Source: Xanthomonas hortorum pv. pelargonii (GTDB lineage: Bacteria; Pseudomonadota; Gammaproteobacteria; Xanthomonadales; Xanthomonadaceae). From it: a stretch of DNA of 64,000 nt. The stretch spans positions 5,022,001-5,086,000 of the forward strand of contig NZ_CP098604.1 of NCBI RefSeq assembly GCF_024499015.1, in the 5' to 3' direction. Each line of letters opens with the position of its first letter. Within the stretch, counting starts at the first letter, position 1. This document shows positions 55,299-64,000 of the stretch, in pieces. The translations under genes and the position numbers were made by a program. Under the pieces are notes generated by a model. The model did not search any database. It was not told the DNA's origin and saw only the letters and a program-made list of their open reading frames with translations.

Positions 55299-58085
55299 GT
55301 GGACTCAGGCGTCATTGCAAGCATGCTGCAGCACCCGTTGACCTCAGCGGTGGTGTTGTTGGATGCGCATGGTCAGCCTTTGGCGGCCAACCGCGTTGCG
55401 CAGTCGCTTGGATTGCCGGCAACCCTGGGTGCCTATGCCGAAGTTCTGGAAAGCAGCCGAGCCCAGGTGGCCGATAACGGCGGCATGGCGGCCTGCGTGC
55501 TGCCGGGCACCGGCGGCGGGCGTCTGGAAGGTTGGTTGCGCGCAGTCTGCGACGAACACGGCCAGGTGATGGCCTTCACCCTGAGCATTCCCGAGCCGAT
55601 GGGCGCCGATGGCACCAGCCGTTGGGAAATGGGTCTGGACAGTGCCGATCACGGTTTGTGGGATTGGGATATTCCTGCCGACGTGGTGTACCGCTCGGAG
55701 CGCTGGACCCGCATGCTCGGTTACTTGGAGCAGCCGCTGCCGAACAATCTCACCGCCTTGTCCGGGTTGATTCATCCCGACGACCATGCGCTGGTCAGTG
55801 CCGCCGTACAGGCGCACCTGGATGGGCGCACCGATACCTATGTGGCCGAATTCCGCTTGCGTCAGAGCGACGGCCAGTGGCGCTGGATCCTCGATCGCGG
55901 CCGCGTGGTCTCGCGGACCGCCGACGGCCGCCCACTTCGCATGGTGGGCACGCATACCGACGTGCATCACCACAAATTGCTCGAGCAGCAGCTGCGCGAG
56001 CAGCAGGCCCAGCTCGAAGATGCCCAGCGTATCGCCAGCATGGGCAGCTGGAGCTTGGACACGCTCAAAGACGCGTTGTGGGTCTCGCCCGATTTCCTGC
56101 AGCAGCTCGGCATGACTCACGTGCGGCTGCAGAGCCTTCGCGACATCCTGCGTCTGCTCGGCCGGCCCTCGATTGCGCAGCTGCGCAGCGCCTGGCGCAA
56201 GATCAAGCACGAAGGCATGCCGGTGCATTTCGAGCTGGAAATCAATGGCCTTGCCGGCATCACTCCGCATCATCTGCGGGTTTGGGCACAGCCGGTCTTC
56301 GATGGCGACGGCACCATGGTGCGCCTGCTCGGCCAGCTGCAGAACGTCACCGAGCAACGCCAGACCGACGCATTGATCCGCTGGCGCACCGAGTTGCTCA
56401 ATCGCGTCTCCGCGCTGGGCAAGATCGGCGGCTGCGAGATCGAGGTCGATACCCGGCGCATGCAGTGGACCGAGGAGTGCTATCGCATCCATGGCCTGCG
56501 CAAGGAAAACATCACCCTGGAGCAGGCGCTGTCGCTGTACACCCAGGATTCGCGCGACGCCTTCGAAGCGGCGCTGCTGCGGATTTCCGATGGCGGCCTG
56601 CCCGAGCAGCTGGAGCTGTGTTTCTATCGCAACTCCGGCCAGCGTGTGTGGGTGCAGGTACTGATCGAACTGGACCGCCGCGAAGGCCTGCCGCCGCGTT
56701 TTGTCGCCCTGTTCCGCGATGTCACCCGCGAACGCGAAGCCAACGAGCGCATCGAGCTGCTGGCGCACTACGACCGTCTGACCGGCTTGCCGAACCGATT
56801 TCTGCTGCGCGAGCAGGCAGAGAACGCGATTCGCGAAGCACACGAGCGCGGCCAGGTGCTGGCGATGCTGCTGATCGATCTGGATGGCTTCAAGAGCATC
56901 AACGATTCGTTCGGCCATGCCACCGGCGACAATTTGCTCAAGCTGGCGTCTTCGCGCCTGCATCAGCATTTGCGCAACAGCGATCTGTTCGGTCGCTTCA
57001 GCGACGACGAATTCATCGTGCTGCTGCGCGATCTGGGCGAGCCGGAAGATGCCGGCCACGTGGCGCGCAAGTTGATCAGCGCGTTGGGCGAGCCGCTGCG
57101 CAAGGACCACGTCACCCTCAAGCTCGGTGCCAGCATCGGGATTGCGCTGCAGGGCGATGGCCTGTCGGATTTCGATAGCCTGCTGCGCGCCGCCGATGCG
57201 GCGATGTACGCGGCCAAGGAATCCGGCCGCAACACCTTCCATTACTACAGCCAGGACGTGCTGCTGCGTGCGCAACGCCGCCTGGAGCTGGAGCACGCGC
57301 TGCAGGGCGCGCTCGAGCGCGAAGAATTCACGCTGGTCTACCAGCCGCTGGTCAACACGGTCGGCGATACCTCGCCGGCGATCGAAGCGCTGATGCGTTG
57401 GAATCGTCCTGGTCATGGTCCTTGCAGCCCGGTCGAGTTCATTCCGATCGCCGAGGAATGCGGCGAAATCGTGCGCCTTGGCGAATGGGTCATCGGCGAA
57501 GCCTGCCGCCAGGCCGTTGTCTGGGACCGTGCCGGGCTCAATTTCAGCCGCATCGCGGTCAATGTGTCTGCGGTGCAGCTGCGCGAGCGCGGCTTTGCCG
57601 AGCGTGTGCTGGAAATCTGCCGCGACAACGGCTGGTCGCCGTCGCGGCTTGAGCTGGAACTGACCGAGTCCGCATTGATCCGCGATTCGGATTCGCTGCG
57701 CCGCTGTTTCGAGCTGTTCGAGCAGAACGGCGTGCTGCTGGCGGTGGACGATTTCGGTACCGGCTTTTCGAACCTGCACTATCTAAACCGTTTCCCGGTG
57801 CAGCGCCTGAAGATCGACCGCAGCTTCGTGCAAGGCATGCTCGACGACGCCAACACCGCTGAAGTCACCCAGGCCATCGTGCATCTGGGCCATGCGCTGG
57901 GCATGCAGGTAGTCGCCGAAGGTGTGGAAACGGTGCAGGAAGACGCATTGCTGCGCCTGCAGGGCTGCGACGAGATCCAGGGTTACTTCTACTCACGCCC
58001 ATTGTCGCCACGCGACATGGCGCAGTGGCTGCGCGAAGCCGAAGCCGGCATGCGCCTTGGCGCTCGTCTGGTCGTCGCCAACTGA
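55299..58085 (+). CDS. PAS-GGDEF-EAL cyclic di-GMP signalling protein
   Basis: A 928-residue protein. At least three PAS-like parts are seen (WDWDIPADVVYRSERWTRML with HPDDHALVS; IASMGSWSLDTLKDALWVSP; ALGKIGGCEIEVDTRRMQWT). A GGDEF domain follows from about 485 (LLAMLLIDLDGFKSINDSFG-like) with a degenerate site FSDDEF, and a complete EAL domain ends the protein (AIEALMRW, VDDFGTGFSN, RLKIDRSF, VVAEGVETVQ). It is most likely a phosphodiesterase with an inactive or weak cyclase domain. The GTG at 55299 has CGGAG 9 nt upstream; an ATG at 55323 is an alternative. Confidence 0.85.
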   Translation: MDSGVIASMLQHPLTSAVVLLDAHGQPLAANRVAQSLGLPATLGAYAEVLESSRAQVADNGGMAACVLPGTGGGRLEGWLRAVCDEHGQVMAFTLSIPEPMGADGTSRWEMGLDSADHGLWDWDIPADVVYRSERWTRMLGYLEQPLPNNLTALSGLIHPDDHALVSAAVQAHLDGRTDTYVAEFRLRQSDGQWRWILDRGRVVSRTADGRPLRMVGTHTDVHHHKLLEQQLREQQAQLEDAQRIASMGSWSLDTLKDALWVSPDFLQQLGMTHVRLQSLRDILRLLGRPSIAQLRSAWRKIKHEGMPVHFELEINGLAGITPHHLRVWAQPVFDGDGTMVRLLGQLQNVTEQRQTDALIRWRTELLNRVSALGKIGGCEIEVDTRRMQWTEECYRIHGLRKENITLEQALSLYTQDSRDAFEAALLRISDGGLPEQLELCFYRNSGQRVWVQVLIELDRREGLPPRFVALFRDVTREREANERIELLAHYDRLTGLPNRFLLREQAENAIREAHERGQVLAMLLIDLDGFKSINDSFGHATGDNLLKLASSRLHQHLRNSDLFGRFSDDEFIVLLRDLGEPEDAGHVARKLISALGEPLRKDHVTLKLGASIGIALQGDGLSDFDSLLRAADAAMYAAKESGRNTFHYYSQDVLLRAQRRLELEHALQGALEREEFTLVYQPLVNTVGDTSPAIEALMRWNRPGHGPCSPVEFIPIAEECGEIVRLGEWVIGEACRQAVVWDRAGLNFSRIAVNVSAVQLRERGFAERVLEICRDNGWSPSRLELELTESALIRDSDSLRRCFELFEQNGVLLAVDDFGTGFSNLHYLNRFPVQRLKIDRSFVQGMLDDANTAEVTQAIVHLGHALGMQVVAEGVETVQEDALLRLQGCDEIQGYFYSRPLSPRDMAQWLREAEAGMRLGARLVVAN

Positions 58086-58375
58086 CGCAGTGTGTGGCAT
58101 CGCCCGCATTCAGAGCGGCTAACAAAATTACTGCGGAGCCGTCAGGCGGGTGCGGCCGGTGCTTGGAATCGGCATCTACCACTCATGCATTCCGGTTCGC
58201 CCGCGCCTTCCGCGCCATCCTGGTGACTGCTCGCCACGTTTTCGTGAGCCGCTGCTGGTCAGTCGAGGGTGCGATGTCCTCACCAGCGCAAAGCAGCAAA
58301 TCAGCGGTCTACAAGTGAGCTATCGAGCTATCGAGTCATAGCGTCGTTTGGCTAAGGTCAAAAGTTGAGTCAGTC

Positions 58376-58489
58376 GAGGGCGCGATGCCCTCACCGCTCG
58401 CGGGACACGCCGCAAGTACGTCCATGTAGGCTCGGTGGCGGCATCCATGCCGCCACACGGTCCCGCAATCGGTGAGGACACCGCACCAG
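58376..58489. repeat. Palindromic intergenic repeat, type 2, copy G
   Basis: Starts GAGGGCGCGATGCCCTCACC and ends CGGTGAGGACACCGCACC around the GTGGCGGCAT-CC-ATGCCGCCAC core. It is the third type 2 copy. The stretch 58086-59209 contains only repeats and short unconvincing frames. Confidence 0.8.
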
Positions 58490-58633
58490 GACGTTTGCAG
58501 GTTGTTTCGTTGAAAGTCTGCCTGATGCTTGACTTGCTTGACTTGCTTGGGATGCTGATCAGACGAGCCGTTATCCGAACATTGCACGTCGTGCATTGCT
58601 TGCAACCATGCACACCGACCATCTCGACTGGTC

Positions 58634-58708
58634 CTTGCCCGCCCACCGTCGCGTAAGAGCCTACATGGACGTACTTGCGGCGTGTCCTGCGATGGTGGGC
58701 GGGCAAGG
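58634..58708. repeat. Palindromic intergenic repeat, type 1, copy H (internally deleted)
   Basis: It has the outer arms CTTGCCCGCCCACCGTCGCG and TGCGATGGTGGGCGGGCAAG and the TAAGAGCCTACATGGACGTA stretch, but the inner GCGGCATCCATGCCGC palindrome is missing. This shows that the inner and outer palindromes are separable units. Its left flank again carries CACACCGACCATCTCGACTG. Confidence 0.75.
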
Positions 58709-59171
58709 GCCCTGCAGCCAAACCGCAGATCATCCGCTCTACGACCGATCTATCCGCAGTCTCCAACGACGTGAAGACAACCGAGATGTCGAGTCATAGC
58801 AAGCAGCGCTTAGATGCAAACAAACGTTTGGTCAATCGAGGGCCTGCAGCAAAGCCGCAGATCAGCCGCTCTGCAACAACACATTGCGAGCGTCTAAGAC
58901 CCCAAGAAAACCGAGATCTCACTGCTTTTTTATCGCGAGCAAGCACCCATCTCGCAAGCGCACTCGCGCGCAAGAGGTGTCGTGCCACATTGTTCCCATG
59001 ACATCGCATCGATCGAAGCATCAAGTTGTGTCGTGTCGCAGAAGTCGCAGAGCAGACGGGCAGGGGAGACGTCACCCTGATGCTGCAATCGAAAGGTGCT
59101 GCGTGGTTCAGAGCCAGGCTTGTCGGCACTGCCTAACCCATCATCGATAACTCAGGCAGTCATGACAACCA

Positions 59172-59199
59172 GCGGGGCGCCTGCCGAGGCACGCCCCGC
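59172..59199 (-). terminator. Possible terminator after the small hypothetical gene
   Basis: GCGGGGCG (59172-59179) and CGCCCCGC (59192-59199) form an 8-bp GC stem, with a small CCT/AGG inner stem. On the minus strand it follows the 59210 stop by about 11 nt. The T-tract is poor (TGGTTGTC). Confidence 0.5.
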
Positions 59200-59209
59200 C
59201 GTTTCGACA

Positions 59210-59494
59210 TCAGCGTCCGGACACGCTGACCGCAGCACCGTCCAGGCCCAGATCCCAGGCCACGGTGGCGAACAGCAATTCTTCTTCGCTGCTGCTACGG
59301 CGCGGATGGATCAATGCCTGCACCTCCGCACGTGCCGCGCATTCCAGCCGTTCCAACGCGGCCGGCATGCGCACGCGACGCGGCGTGGGCTTTGCTGCGG
59401 CGCTCTGCGCGATACGCTCGGCCTGTGCGGCCGCAACGACGGCTGATTCCAGCACGGCGGTGGGTCTATCGACGGTCGGGGTGAGAAGCGTCAT
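59210..59494 (-). CDS. Small hypothetical protein downstream of the chemotaxis transducer
   Basis: A 94-residue frame not recognised. The N-terminus is Ala-rich and helical (AVVAAAQAERIAQSAAAKPT), then PRRVRMPAALERLECAARAE and a charged RRSSSEEELLFATVAWDLGL segment. It starts 84 nt after the transducer stop on the same strand, so it may share its transcript. The codon use fits the surrounding genes, but there is no domain evidence. Confidence 0.5.
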   Translation of the reverse strand: MTLLTPTVDRPTAVLESAVVAAAQAERIAQSAAAKPTPRRVRMPAALERLECAARAEVQALIHPRRSSSEEELLFATVAWDLGLDGAAVSVSGR

Positions 59495-59528
59495 GAGCGG
59501 AACACCAGGTCGTTGCGGAACGACAAAT

Positions 59529-59545
59529 CCCCGGGGTGGCCGGGG
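59529..59545 (-). terminator. Possible attenuating hairpin after the transducer gene
   Basis: CCCCGG-GGTGG-CCGGGG is a compact hairpin 34-50 nt after the transducer stop, followed on the minus strand by ATTTGTC. It may terminate or attenuate transcription into the small hypothetical gene. Confidence 0.4.
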
Positions 59546-59578
59546 AATGTCGGGGTCAGATGGTGCGTGGCATCGGTC

Positions 59579-60769
59579 TTAGAACAACTCGACCGTGCCG
59601 GCACCCATGCCTTGCTGCGCCACCGGCTTGTGCGGCGGGCGCTCCCATTCCACACGCATATCGCGCAGGCGGGTAGACACCTTCTGCAGCGCGGCGACCA
59701 GATCGCTGTCGTACACGCCGCCATTGCGATGCAGCAGTTCCTGCAGCGCCACCGCTTCACGGTTGATCGCGGTGAGGCGATCGAGGTGAGTGTGGATGCC
59801 GCTCAGCGTCTGCGTGGCGATGTCCTCGAACTGCAGGGCACGCACCGCTTCGGCCACGCTACCGTCGATGGAGCGAGCGCACTCGGAAATTTCGCGCATG
59901 CCATCGCCCAACGAGGCGTTGATCTGAGCGACATTCTCCAGCATCGCCGCCGATTCATGGCGCGCTTCGCGGGAGCGGTCCATGTGACGCGAGGCCAGCT
60001 GCGAGACCGTTTCACGCACCTTGGAGATCGATTCCTTGGAGCTGTGTGCCAGCTTGCGGATCTGTTCGTTGAAGGTGGTGGAACGCTCTGACAGGTTGCG
60101 CACCTCGTCGGCGACCACCGCGAAGCCGCGACCGGCTTCACCGGCACGTGCTGCTTCGATGGCGGCGTTCAAGGCCAGCAGGTTGGTCTGGTCGGCAATC
60201 GACTTGACGTCTTCCAGCAGCGCAAAGATGCCATCCAGGTGCTGCGCCATCTCATCGATGTGATGCACCGTGTTGGTACTTTGGCCGCTCACCTGTTCCA
60301 GCGCTTCCACCAATTGCTCCATGCGGGAGCTGGCGTGCTGGGCGAAGCGGGCGACGTCGACGCCGGCGCTGCCATCGTCACCGGCACGGTCGACGATGCG
60401 GGCCAGTGCCTGGCTTTGCTGACGCGACTTGCGGTTCATCGCTTCGAAGCTGCCACCCAGACCGGACACGGCCTGGCGGATCAGTTCGCGGGCACGCTCG
60501 ACTTCCGAGCGCGAACCGTCGACTTCGTTGCTGACGAACGTACGCAGTTCGTTGAGCAGTTGGTCCTGCTCGCGCAGGATGCGGGTCTGGTCAGGATTGC
60601 GCCGGAACTGGGAATACGTCACCCAGGCAGCGAAAACCAACCAACTAAGGGTCATGGTCGCCAGGATCGCCCAGCGCACCGAAGCGGGCCAGTCGAATCC
60701 GACAGCGAAGGGAAACAGCAAGGTCAGAGCCAAAGGGGCGGCTAGACGGATCAGTGGACGTGAATACAT
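59579..60769 (-). CDS. Methyl-accepting chemotaxis transducer-like protein
   Basis: A 396-residue protein with two N-terminal transmembrane helices ([40 protein letters not shown]) separated by only a few residues, so it lacks a large periplasmic sensor domain. The cytoplasmic signalling tip is clear: [20 protein letters not shown] then [13 protein letters not shown]. It may sense internal signals or work as a scaffold. The ATG at 60769 is chosen, since the longer frame to 60988 is not protein-like. It has a strong sigma-28 promoter. Confidence 0.9.
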   Translation of the reverse strand: MYSRPLIRLAAPLALTLLFPFAVGFDWPASVRWAILATMTLSWLVFAAWVTYSQFRRNPDQTRILREQDQLLNELRTFVSNEVDGSRSEVERARELIRQAVSGLGGSFEAMNRKSRQQSQALARIVDRAGDDGSAGVDVARFAQHASSRMEQLVEALEQVSGQSTNTVHHIDEMAQHLDGIFALLEDVKSIADQTNLLALNAAIEAARAGEAGRGFAVVADEVRNLSERSTTFNEQIRKLAHSSKESISKVRETVSQLASRHMDRSREARHESAAMLENVAQINASLGDGMREISECARSIDGSVAEAVRALQFEDIATQTLSGIHTHLDRLTAINREAVALQELLHRNGGVYDSDLVAALQKVSTRLRDMRVEWERPPHKPVAQQGMGAGTVELF

Positions 60770-60797
60770 GGGCGTTCTCGGCAGAGTCACGGTTGCT

Positions 60798-60824
60798 GTA
60801 TCGGCCGTACCCCCTTTGTCTTTA
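60798..60824 (-). promoter_or_regulatory. Sigma-28 promoter of the chemotaxis transducer
   Basis: The minus strand reads TAAAGACA (60824-60817), 11 nt, then GCCGATAC (60805-60798). The predicted start is about 22 nt upstream of the transducer ATG. This places the receptor in the late flagellar class. Confidence 0.8.
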
Positions 60825-60917
60825 GCGACGATCGCCACATCGTCTCGCCCATTCAACCGCTGTTGACGCGCGCCAGCGGCCGCTAGCGCATGCAGCAAAG
60901 CATGTTTGTCGCGGAAC

Positions 60918-61532
60918 TCAACGCAGCGCGCGGTCCACCGCTTCGAGCATTGCGCGCTTGGCAAACAGAAAATCCCACAGGCTGCCACCCATCTGGCGCC
61001 ACAACACGGCCGAGCGGACCGCTGCCAGCAGCAAGGCGCGGATTTCTGCGACTACGCCAGCCTGGCCCAGATAATGCGGGTTGCCTTGCACCATCACCTT
61101 GGGACGCAAGTGGCTGATGGTCTGCGCATACAGCGCGCCCAGCGCGCTCAGCACGTCGGGGTGGCCACTGTCGCCCAGGGTCTGTGCCTGACGCGCCGCA
61201 GCCTCGATCCCGTTGGACACGGTGGTGACAGTGGCGGTGTCGCGCACGAAGCGGCGCTCCAGCTGCAGCACCGCCAGCGCCAGGCGCGGCAACACCTCGT
61301 CCTGGCCCTGATTCCGGAAATAGTTATGCAGTAGCCGCAGGCCTGGCGCCAGATCGGTTGGCGAGCCGTACACGGCCTCCGGCGAGGAGGCATCCACCCG
61401 GAACACGCTATCCATGGCGGTACGTACCGTCGCCGCTTCCGAATGCCCGGTCTCGGCGATCCGCCGCACCTGCTGCAAGGCCTGGACGACGCCGGCCAGC
61501 GCCAGCACACGGTGATCCATGGAAGAACTCAT
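60918..61532 (-). CDS. hflD: HflD-like protein
   Basis: A 204-residue helical protein of the HflD/YcfC family ([60 protein letters not shown]). In E. coli, HflD affects lambda lysogeny; its broader role is unclear. The order nudJ-mnmA-hflD matches E. coli. The ATG at 61532 overlaps the mnmA stop by 1 nt; an internal ATG at 61520 is another option. Confidence 0.92.
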   Translation of the reverse strand: MSSSMDHRVLALAGVVQALQQVRRIAETGHSEAATVRTAMDSVFRVDASSPEAVYGSPTDLAPGLRLLHNYFRNQGQDEVLPRLALAVLQLERRFVRDTATVTTVSNGIEAAARQAQTLGDSGHPDVLSALGALYAQTISHLRPKVMVQGNPHYLGQAGVVAEIRALLLAAVRSAVLWRQMGGSLWDFLFAKRAMLEAVDRALR

Positions 61533-62668
61533 CAAGCCACTACCTCAGGTAAAAAAGAAGATCCCGCCAATTGGCGTTCCATCGGCGCATCGGTGGTCGC
61601 AATCACTGCGCCCCCTAGGCATTCTTCGCCGTCGTACAACACCAGCGACTGCCCCGGCGTCACCGCACGCTGCGGCCGCTCGAAACGCACCTCTACGCTG
61701 CCATCGTCGCGCACCTTCACCGTGCACGGTTCATCGGGCTGCCGGTAGCGCGTCTGTGCGGTGCAACTGAAGCTGCGTGCCGGCGGCGCCCCGGTGACCC
61801 AATGGGCCTGCTCGGACTGTAGCCAGTGCGATTGCAGCAGCGGGCTGTCGCGGTCCTGATCGACGTACAACACGTTGCTCGCCACATCCTTGCCTACCAC
61901 ATACCACGGCGCCGCAGCACGCCCACGCATGCCGCCGATGTTCAGGCCTTCGCGCTGACCCAGGGTGAAATAGAACACCCCCGGATGCTCGGCAATGCGT
62001 TGCCCCTTCGGGTCGCGGATCTCGCCGGTACGCGCGGGCAGATAACGGCCCAGGAACTCGCGAAAGTCGCGCTCGCCGATGAAGCAGATGCCGGTGGAAT
62101 CCTTCTTGGCATGCGTCGGCAAGCTGGCGTCCTGGGCGATCCGGCGCAGCGTACTTTTTTCCAGATCGCCGATCGGAAACAACGTCGCCGCCAGCTGGGT
62201 CTGCCCCAGTTGATGCAGGAAATAGCTCTGATCCTTGCCGCGATCGGCACCGCGCAACAACCGCCAACGCCCGCCGCTGTGCGCCACCCGCGCGTAGTGA
62301 CCGGTGGCGATGCGTTCGGCGCCCAGTGCCTGGGCCGCGTCCAGGAAATGCTTGAACTTCACCTCGCGGTTGCACAGCACGTCCGGGTTGGGCGTGCGCC
62401 CGGCCGCGTATTCGGCCAGAAAATGCTCGAACACGCCGCCCCAGTATTCGCTGGAAAAATCGCGGAAGTGAAACGGGATCCCCAGCACCCCGCACACCGC
62501 CACCGCATCACGACGATCATCTTCGGCGCGGCAATCGCCGGTGCCGTCGTCGGCCCAGTTCTGCATGAACAGCCCGGCGATCGACTCGCCTTGCTGGGCA
62601 AGCCGCCAGGCGGCCACCGACGAATCCACGCCCCCGGACACGCCAACGATGATGCGCGGCGTACTCAT
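61532..62668 (-). CDS. mnmA: tRNA 2-thiouridylase MnmA
   Basis: MnmA forms 2-thiouridine at position 34 of several tRNAs, using ATP and sulfur relayed from IscS. The 378-residue protein has the PP-loop SGGVDSS (11-17), catalytic Cys99 ([11 protein letters not shown]) and Cys195 ([11 protein letters not shown]). Length and order of motifs are typical. It overlaps the Nudix gene by 4 nt. Confidence 0.98.
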   Translation of the reverse strand: MSTPRIIVGVSGGVDSSVAAWRLAQQGESIAGLFMQNWADDGTGDCRAEDDRRDAVAVCGVLGIPFHFRDFSSEYWGGVFEHFLAEYAAGRTPNPDVLCNREVKFKHFLDAAQALGAERIATGHYARVAHSGGRWRLLRGADRGKDQSYFLHQLGQTQLAATLFPIGDLEKSTLRRIAQDASLPTHAKKDSTGICFIGERDFREFLGRYLPARTGEIRDPKGQRIAEHPGVFYFTLGQREGLNIGGMRGRAAAPWYVVGKDVASNVLYVDQDRDSPLLQSHWLQSEQAHWVTGAPPARSFSCTAQTRYRQPDEPCTVKVRDDGSVEVRFERPQRAVTPGQSLVLYDGEECLGGAVIATTDAPMERQLAGSSFLPEVVA

Positions 62669-63123
62669 GCGATGTGCTGCACCAACGCCAACGGATAGCG
62701 TTGACCGGCCAGATAATCTTTCACCACTTCCCACACCAGAGGACTGCGTAGCCGGCCGGCCGCGCTGTGTAGTTCTTCCGGAGTCATCCACAGTGCGCGC
62801 ACCACCCCAGTATCCAGGCTGCGCCCAGGGTGGTGGGTCAGCGCATCGGCGACGAAGGCAAAGCGCAGAAAACACTGGCCGCTTGGCGCCACCCACTGGT
62901 AGGTGCCAATGAACTGGGTCAGCTGCACATCCCAGCCGGTCTCTTCCAGGGTTTCGCGCACCGCTGCGTCCAGCAAACTTTCGTTCGGCTCCAGATGTCC
63001 GGCCGGCTGATTCAATAGCAGGCGGCCGCCGATGGTCTCCTCCACCTGCAAAAAGCGCCCGTCGCGCACCACCACAGTGGCGACGGTGACATCCGTGTGC
63101 CAGCGTTCTACGGGTATGTTCAT
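62665..63123 (-). CDS. nudJ: Nudix hydrolase (NudJ-like)
   Basis: A 152-residue Nudix hydrolase. The Nudix box spans about residues 42-64 ([20 protein letters not shown] then TG), with all required Glu and Arg residues. NudJ acts on thiamine- or nucleoside-pyrophosphates in E. coli, where it also precedes mnmA. The name follows position and length; the substrate is not shown. Confidence 0.88.
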   Translation of the reverse strand: MNIPVERWHTDVTVATVVVRDGRFLQVEETIGGRLLLNQPAGHLEPNESLLDAAVRETLEETGWDVQLTQFIGTYQWVAPSGQCFLRFAFVADALTHHPGRSLDTGVVRALWMTPEELHSAAGRLRSPLVWEVVKDYLAGQRYPLALVQHIA

Positions 63124-63373
63124 CGATGTTGGTTCCGGTCGATGGAAAACCGGCGCGTGGCATCCGCGCCCGCCACGATCACAACCCGGCCCACAGCTCG
63201 GCTCGAACGATTACGCGTACCAAGCGGCGGCGTGGATCGTTGCGTAACGGAGGCGCACGACGGTGCCATTGGCAGCGCGGTCACGGAATCGGTCATCAAG
63301 GGCCAGCCAGGGAATCGGAGACAAATTGTGCGGGCCGCGGCGCAAATCGTCCAATGCGCGCAACGATGAACCG

Positions 63374-63379
63374 TATAAT
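63374..63379 (+). promoter_or_regulatory. Probable -10 element of clpS
   Basis: TATAAT lies 6 nt before the clpS ATG, so transcription would start at or next to the A of the ATG (63386). A clear -35 is not seen. The rest of 63124-63385, between the divergent nudJ and clpS genes, shows no gene. Confidence 0.45.
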
Positions 63380-63385
63380 GGCCAC

Positions 63386-63706
63386 ATGCCTCGTAATACT
63401 ACGCACGAACACGATCACGGCCTGATGGTCGAAGCCAGCAAGCCTGAAGTGGCGCCACCGCCGCGTTATCAGGTGCTTCTGCTGAACGATGACTACACCC
63501 CGATGGACTTCGTGGTGACCGTTCTGGAGCAGTTTTTCAACCTGAGCCTGGAGCAGGCGACCCAGGTCATGCTGCATGTCCATACGCGCGGGCGCGGTGT
63601 CTGCGGGGTCTACAGCCGCGAGGTCGCCGAGTCCAAAGTGGCGCAGGTCAACGAGTTTTCGCGGATGAACCAGCACCCGCTGCTGTGCACGATGGAGCAG
63701 ACCTGA
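63386..63706 (+). CDS. clpS: ATP-dependent Clp protease adaptor ClpS
   Basis: ClpS delivers N-end-rule substrates to ClpA. The 106-residue protein has the conserved core [33 protein letters not shown] and [19 protein letters not shown]. The ATG at 63386 matches the family length; a longer frame to 63263 is unsupported. clpA follows after 142 nt. Confidence 0.97.
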   Translation: MPRNTTHEHDHGLMVEASKPEVAPPPRYQVLLLNDDYTPMDFVVTVLEQFFNLSLEQATQVMLHVHTRGRGVCGVYSREVAESKVAQVNEFSRMNQHPLLCTMEQT

Positions 63707-63848
63707 GCTCGGTCCAGGATCATTCCAGCAGTGCAACACTGTGGCTGCAATCATATGCTAACGCCGTCTGAACATACCTATCCGATAGGGTTGTGGTAAA
63801 TCCCAACAAAAGCCGCATATTGTTGGCAACAGCCGTTCGGAGTTACCA

Positions 63849-64000
63849 ATGTTCAGCAAAGACCTAGAGCAAACCATCGGCCAGTGCTACAAGCGAGCAC
63901 GCGAGGCGCGTCATGAATTCATGACCGTCGAGCACCTGCTGCTCTCGCTGCTGGACAACCCTTCCGCCCAGGCCGTCCTCAAGGCCTGCGGTGCGGACCA
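63849..64000 (+). CDS. clpA: ATP-dependent Clp protease ATP-binding subunit ClpA (5' end)
   Basis: The first ~50 codons encode FSKDLEQTIGQCYKRAREAR and FMTVEHLLLSLLDNPSAQAV, the ClpA N-domain. The gene runs off the right edge. Its place after clpS is the standard one. Confidence 0.95.
   Translation, partial: MFSKDLEQTIGQCYKRAREARHEFMTVEHLLLSLLDNPSAQAVLKACGAD

Noticed and set aside
55344..57779. An 811-codon minus-strand frame opposite the PAS-GGDEF-EAL gene
   Set aside because: It is a His/Gln/Arg-rich antisense shadow. The plus-strand protein has complete domain motifs.
58596..59001. Short plus-strand frames in the 58-59 kb gap
   Set aside because: They run through palindromic repeats, have no family similarity and no ribosome-binding sites.

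Overview
The window is high-GC chromosomal DNA from a gammaproteobacterium of the genus Xanthomonas. The main evidence is the gene content: rpoN2-vemR-fleQ, a RavA/RavR/RavS-type signalling cluster, a FliC with a Xanthomonas-type N-terminus, and Xanthomonas-like intergenic repeats. I cannot fix the species from sequence alone. Most of the window is one polar-flagellum locus.

Layout. (1) 177-10413, minus strand: basal body, export and motor genes in two units, fliE-F-G-H-I-J-K and fliL-M-N-O-P. Each unit starts at a sigma-54 (-24/-12) promoter and they are separated by an intrinsic terminator. (2) 10414-11302: gene-free DNA with large palindromic repeats. (3) 11303-26672, minus strand: a tightly overlapped glycan operon with its own sigma-54 promoter. 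It encodes a PLP sugar aminotransferase, acyl carrier protein, ketoacyl-ACP synthase III, two short-chain reductases, two hexapeptide acyltransferases, a Rieske oxygenase, an FkbM-type protein, two methyltransferase-type proteins (one interrupted by an IS5-family insertion) and a large multidomain glycosyltransferase. Its position and promoter point to flagellin glycosylation. (4) 26697-32309: regulators fleQ, vemR and rpoN2, then fliS, fliT, a PilZ-like gene and a NarL-type response regulator. (5) 32328-35223: fliD and fliC with sigma-28 promoters. (6) 35419-46902, minus strand: flgB-C-D-E-F and flgG-H-I-J-K-L, each with a sigma-54 promoter. (7) 47191-49803: cheV (minus strand), then flgA-flgM-flgN (plus strand). 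(8) 49957-58085: histidine kinases and GGDEF/EAL proteins (RavA, RavR, RavS and a large PAS-GGDEF-EAL protein). (9) 58086-59209: repeat-rich gap. (10) 59210-60824: a small hypothetical gene and a chemotaxis transducer with a sigma-28 promoter. (11) 60918-64000: housekeeping genes hflD, mnmA, nudJ-like, clpS and the start of clpA.

How it works together (inference from known flagellar hierarchies plus the promoters seen). RpoN2 and FleQ drive the class II operons and the glycan operon. FliA (not in the window), held by FlgM, then drives fliC, fliD, fliS and the chemotaxis transducer. Promoter positions also settle several start codons (fliL, fliE, flgA, flgG), because the longer alternatives would begin at or upstream of the predicted transcription start.
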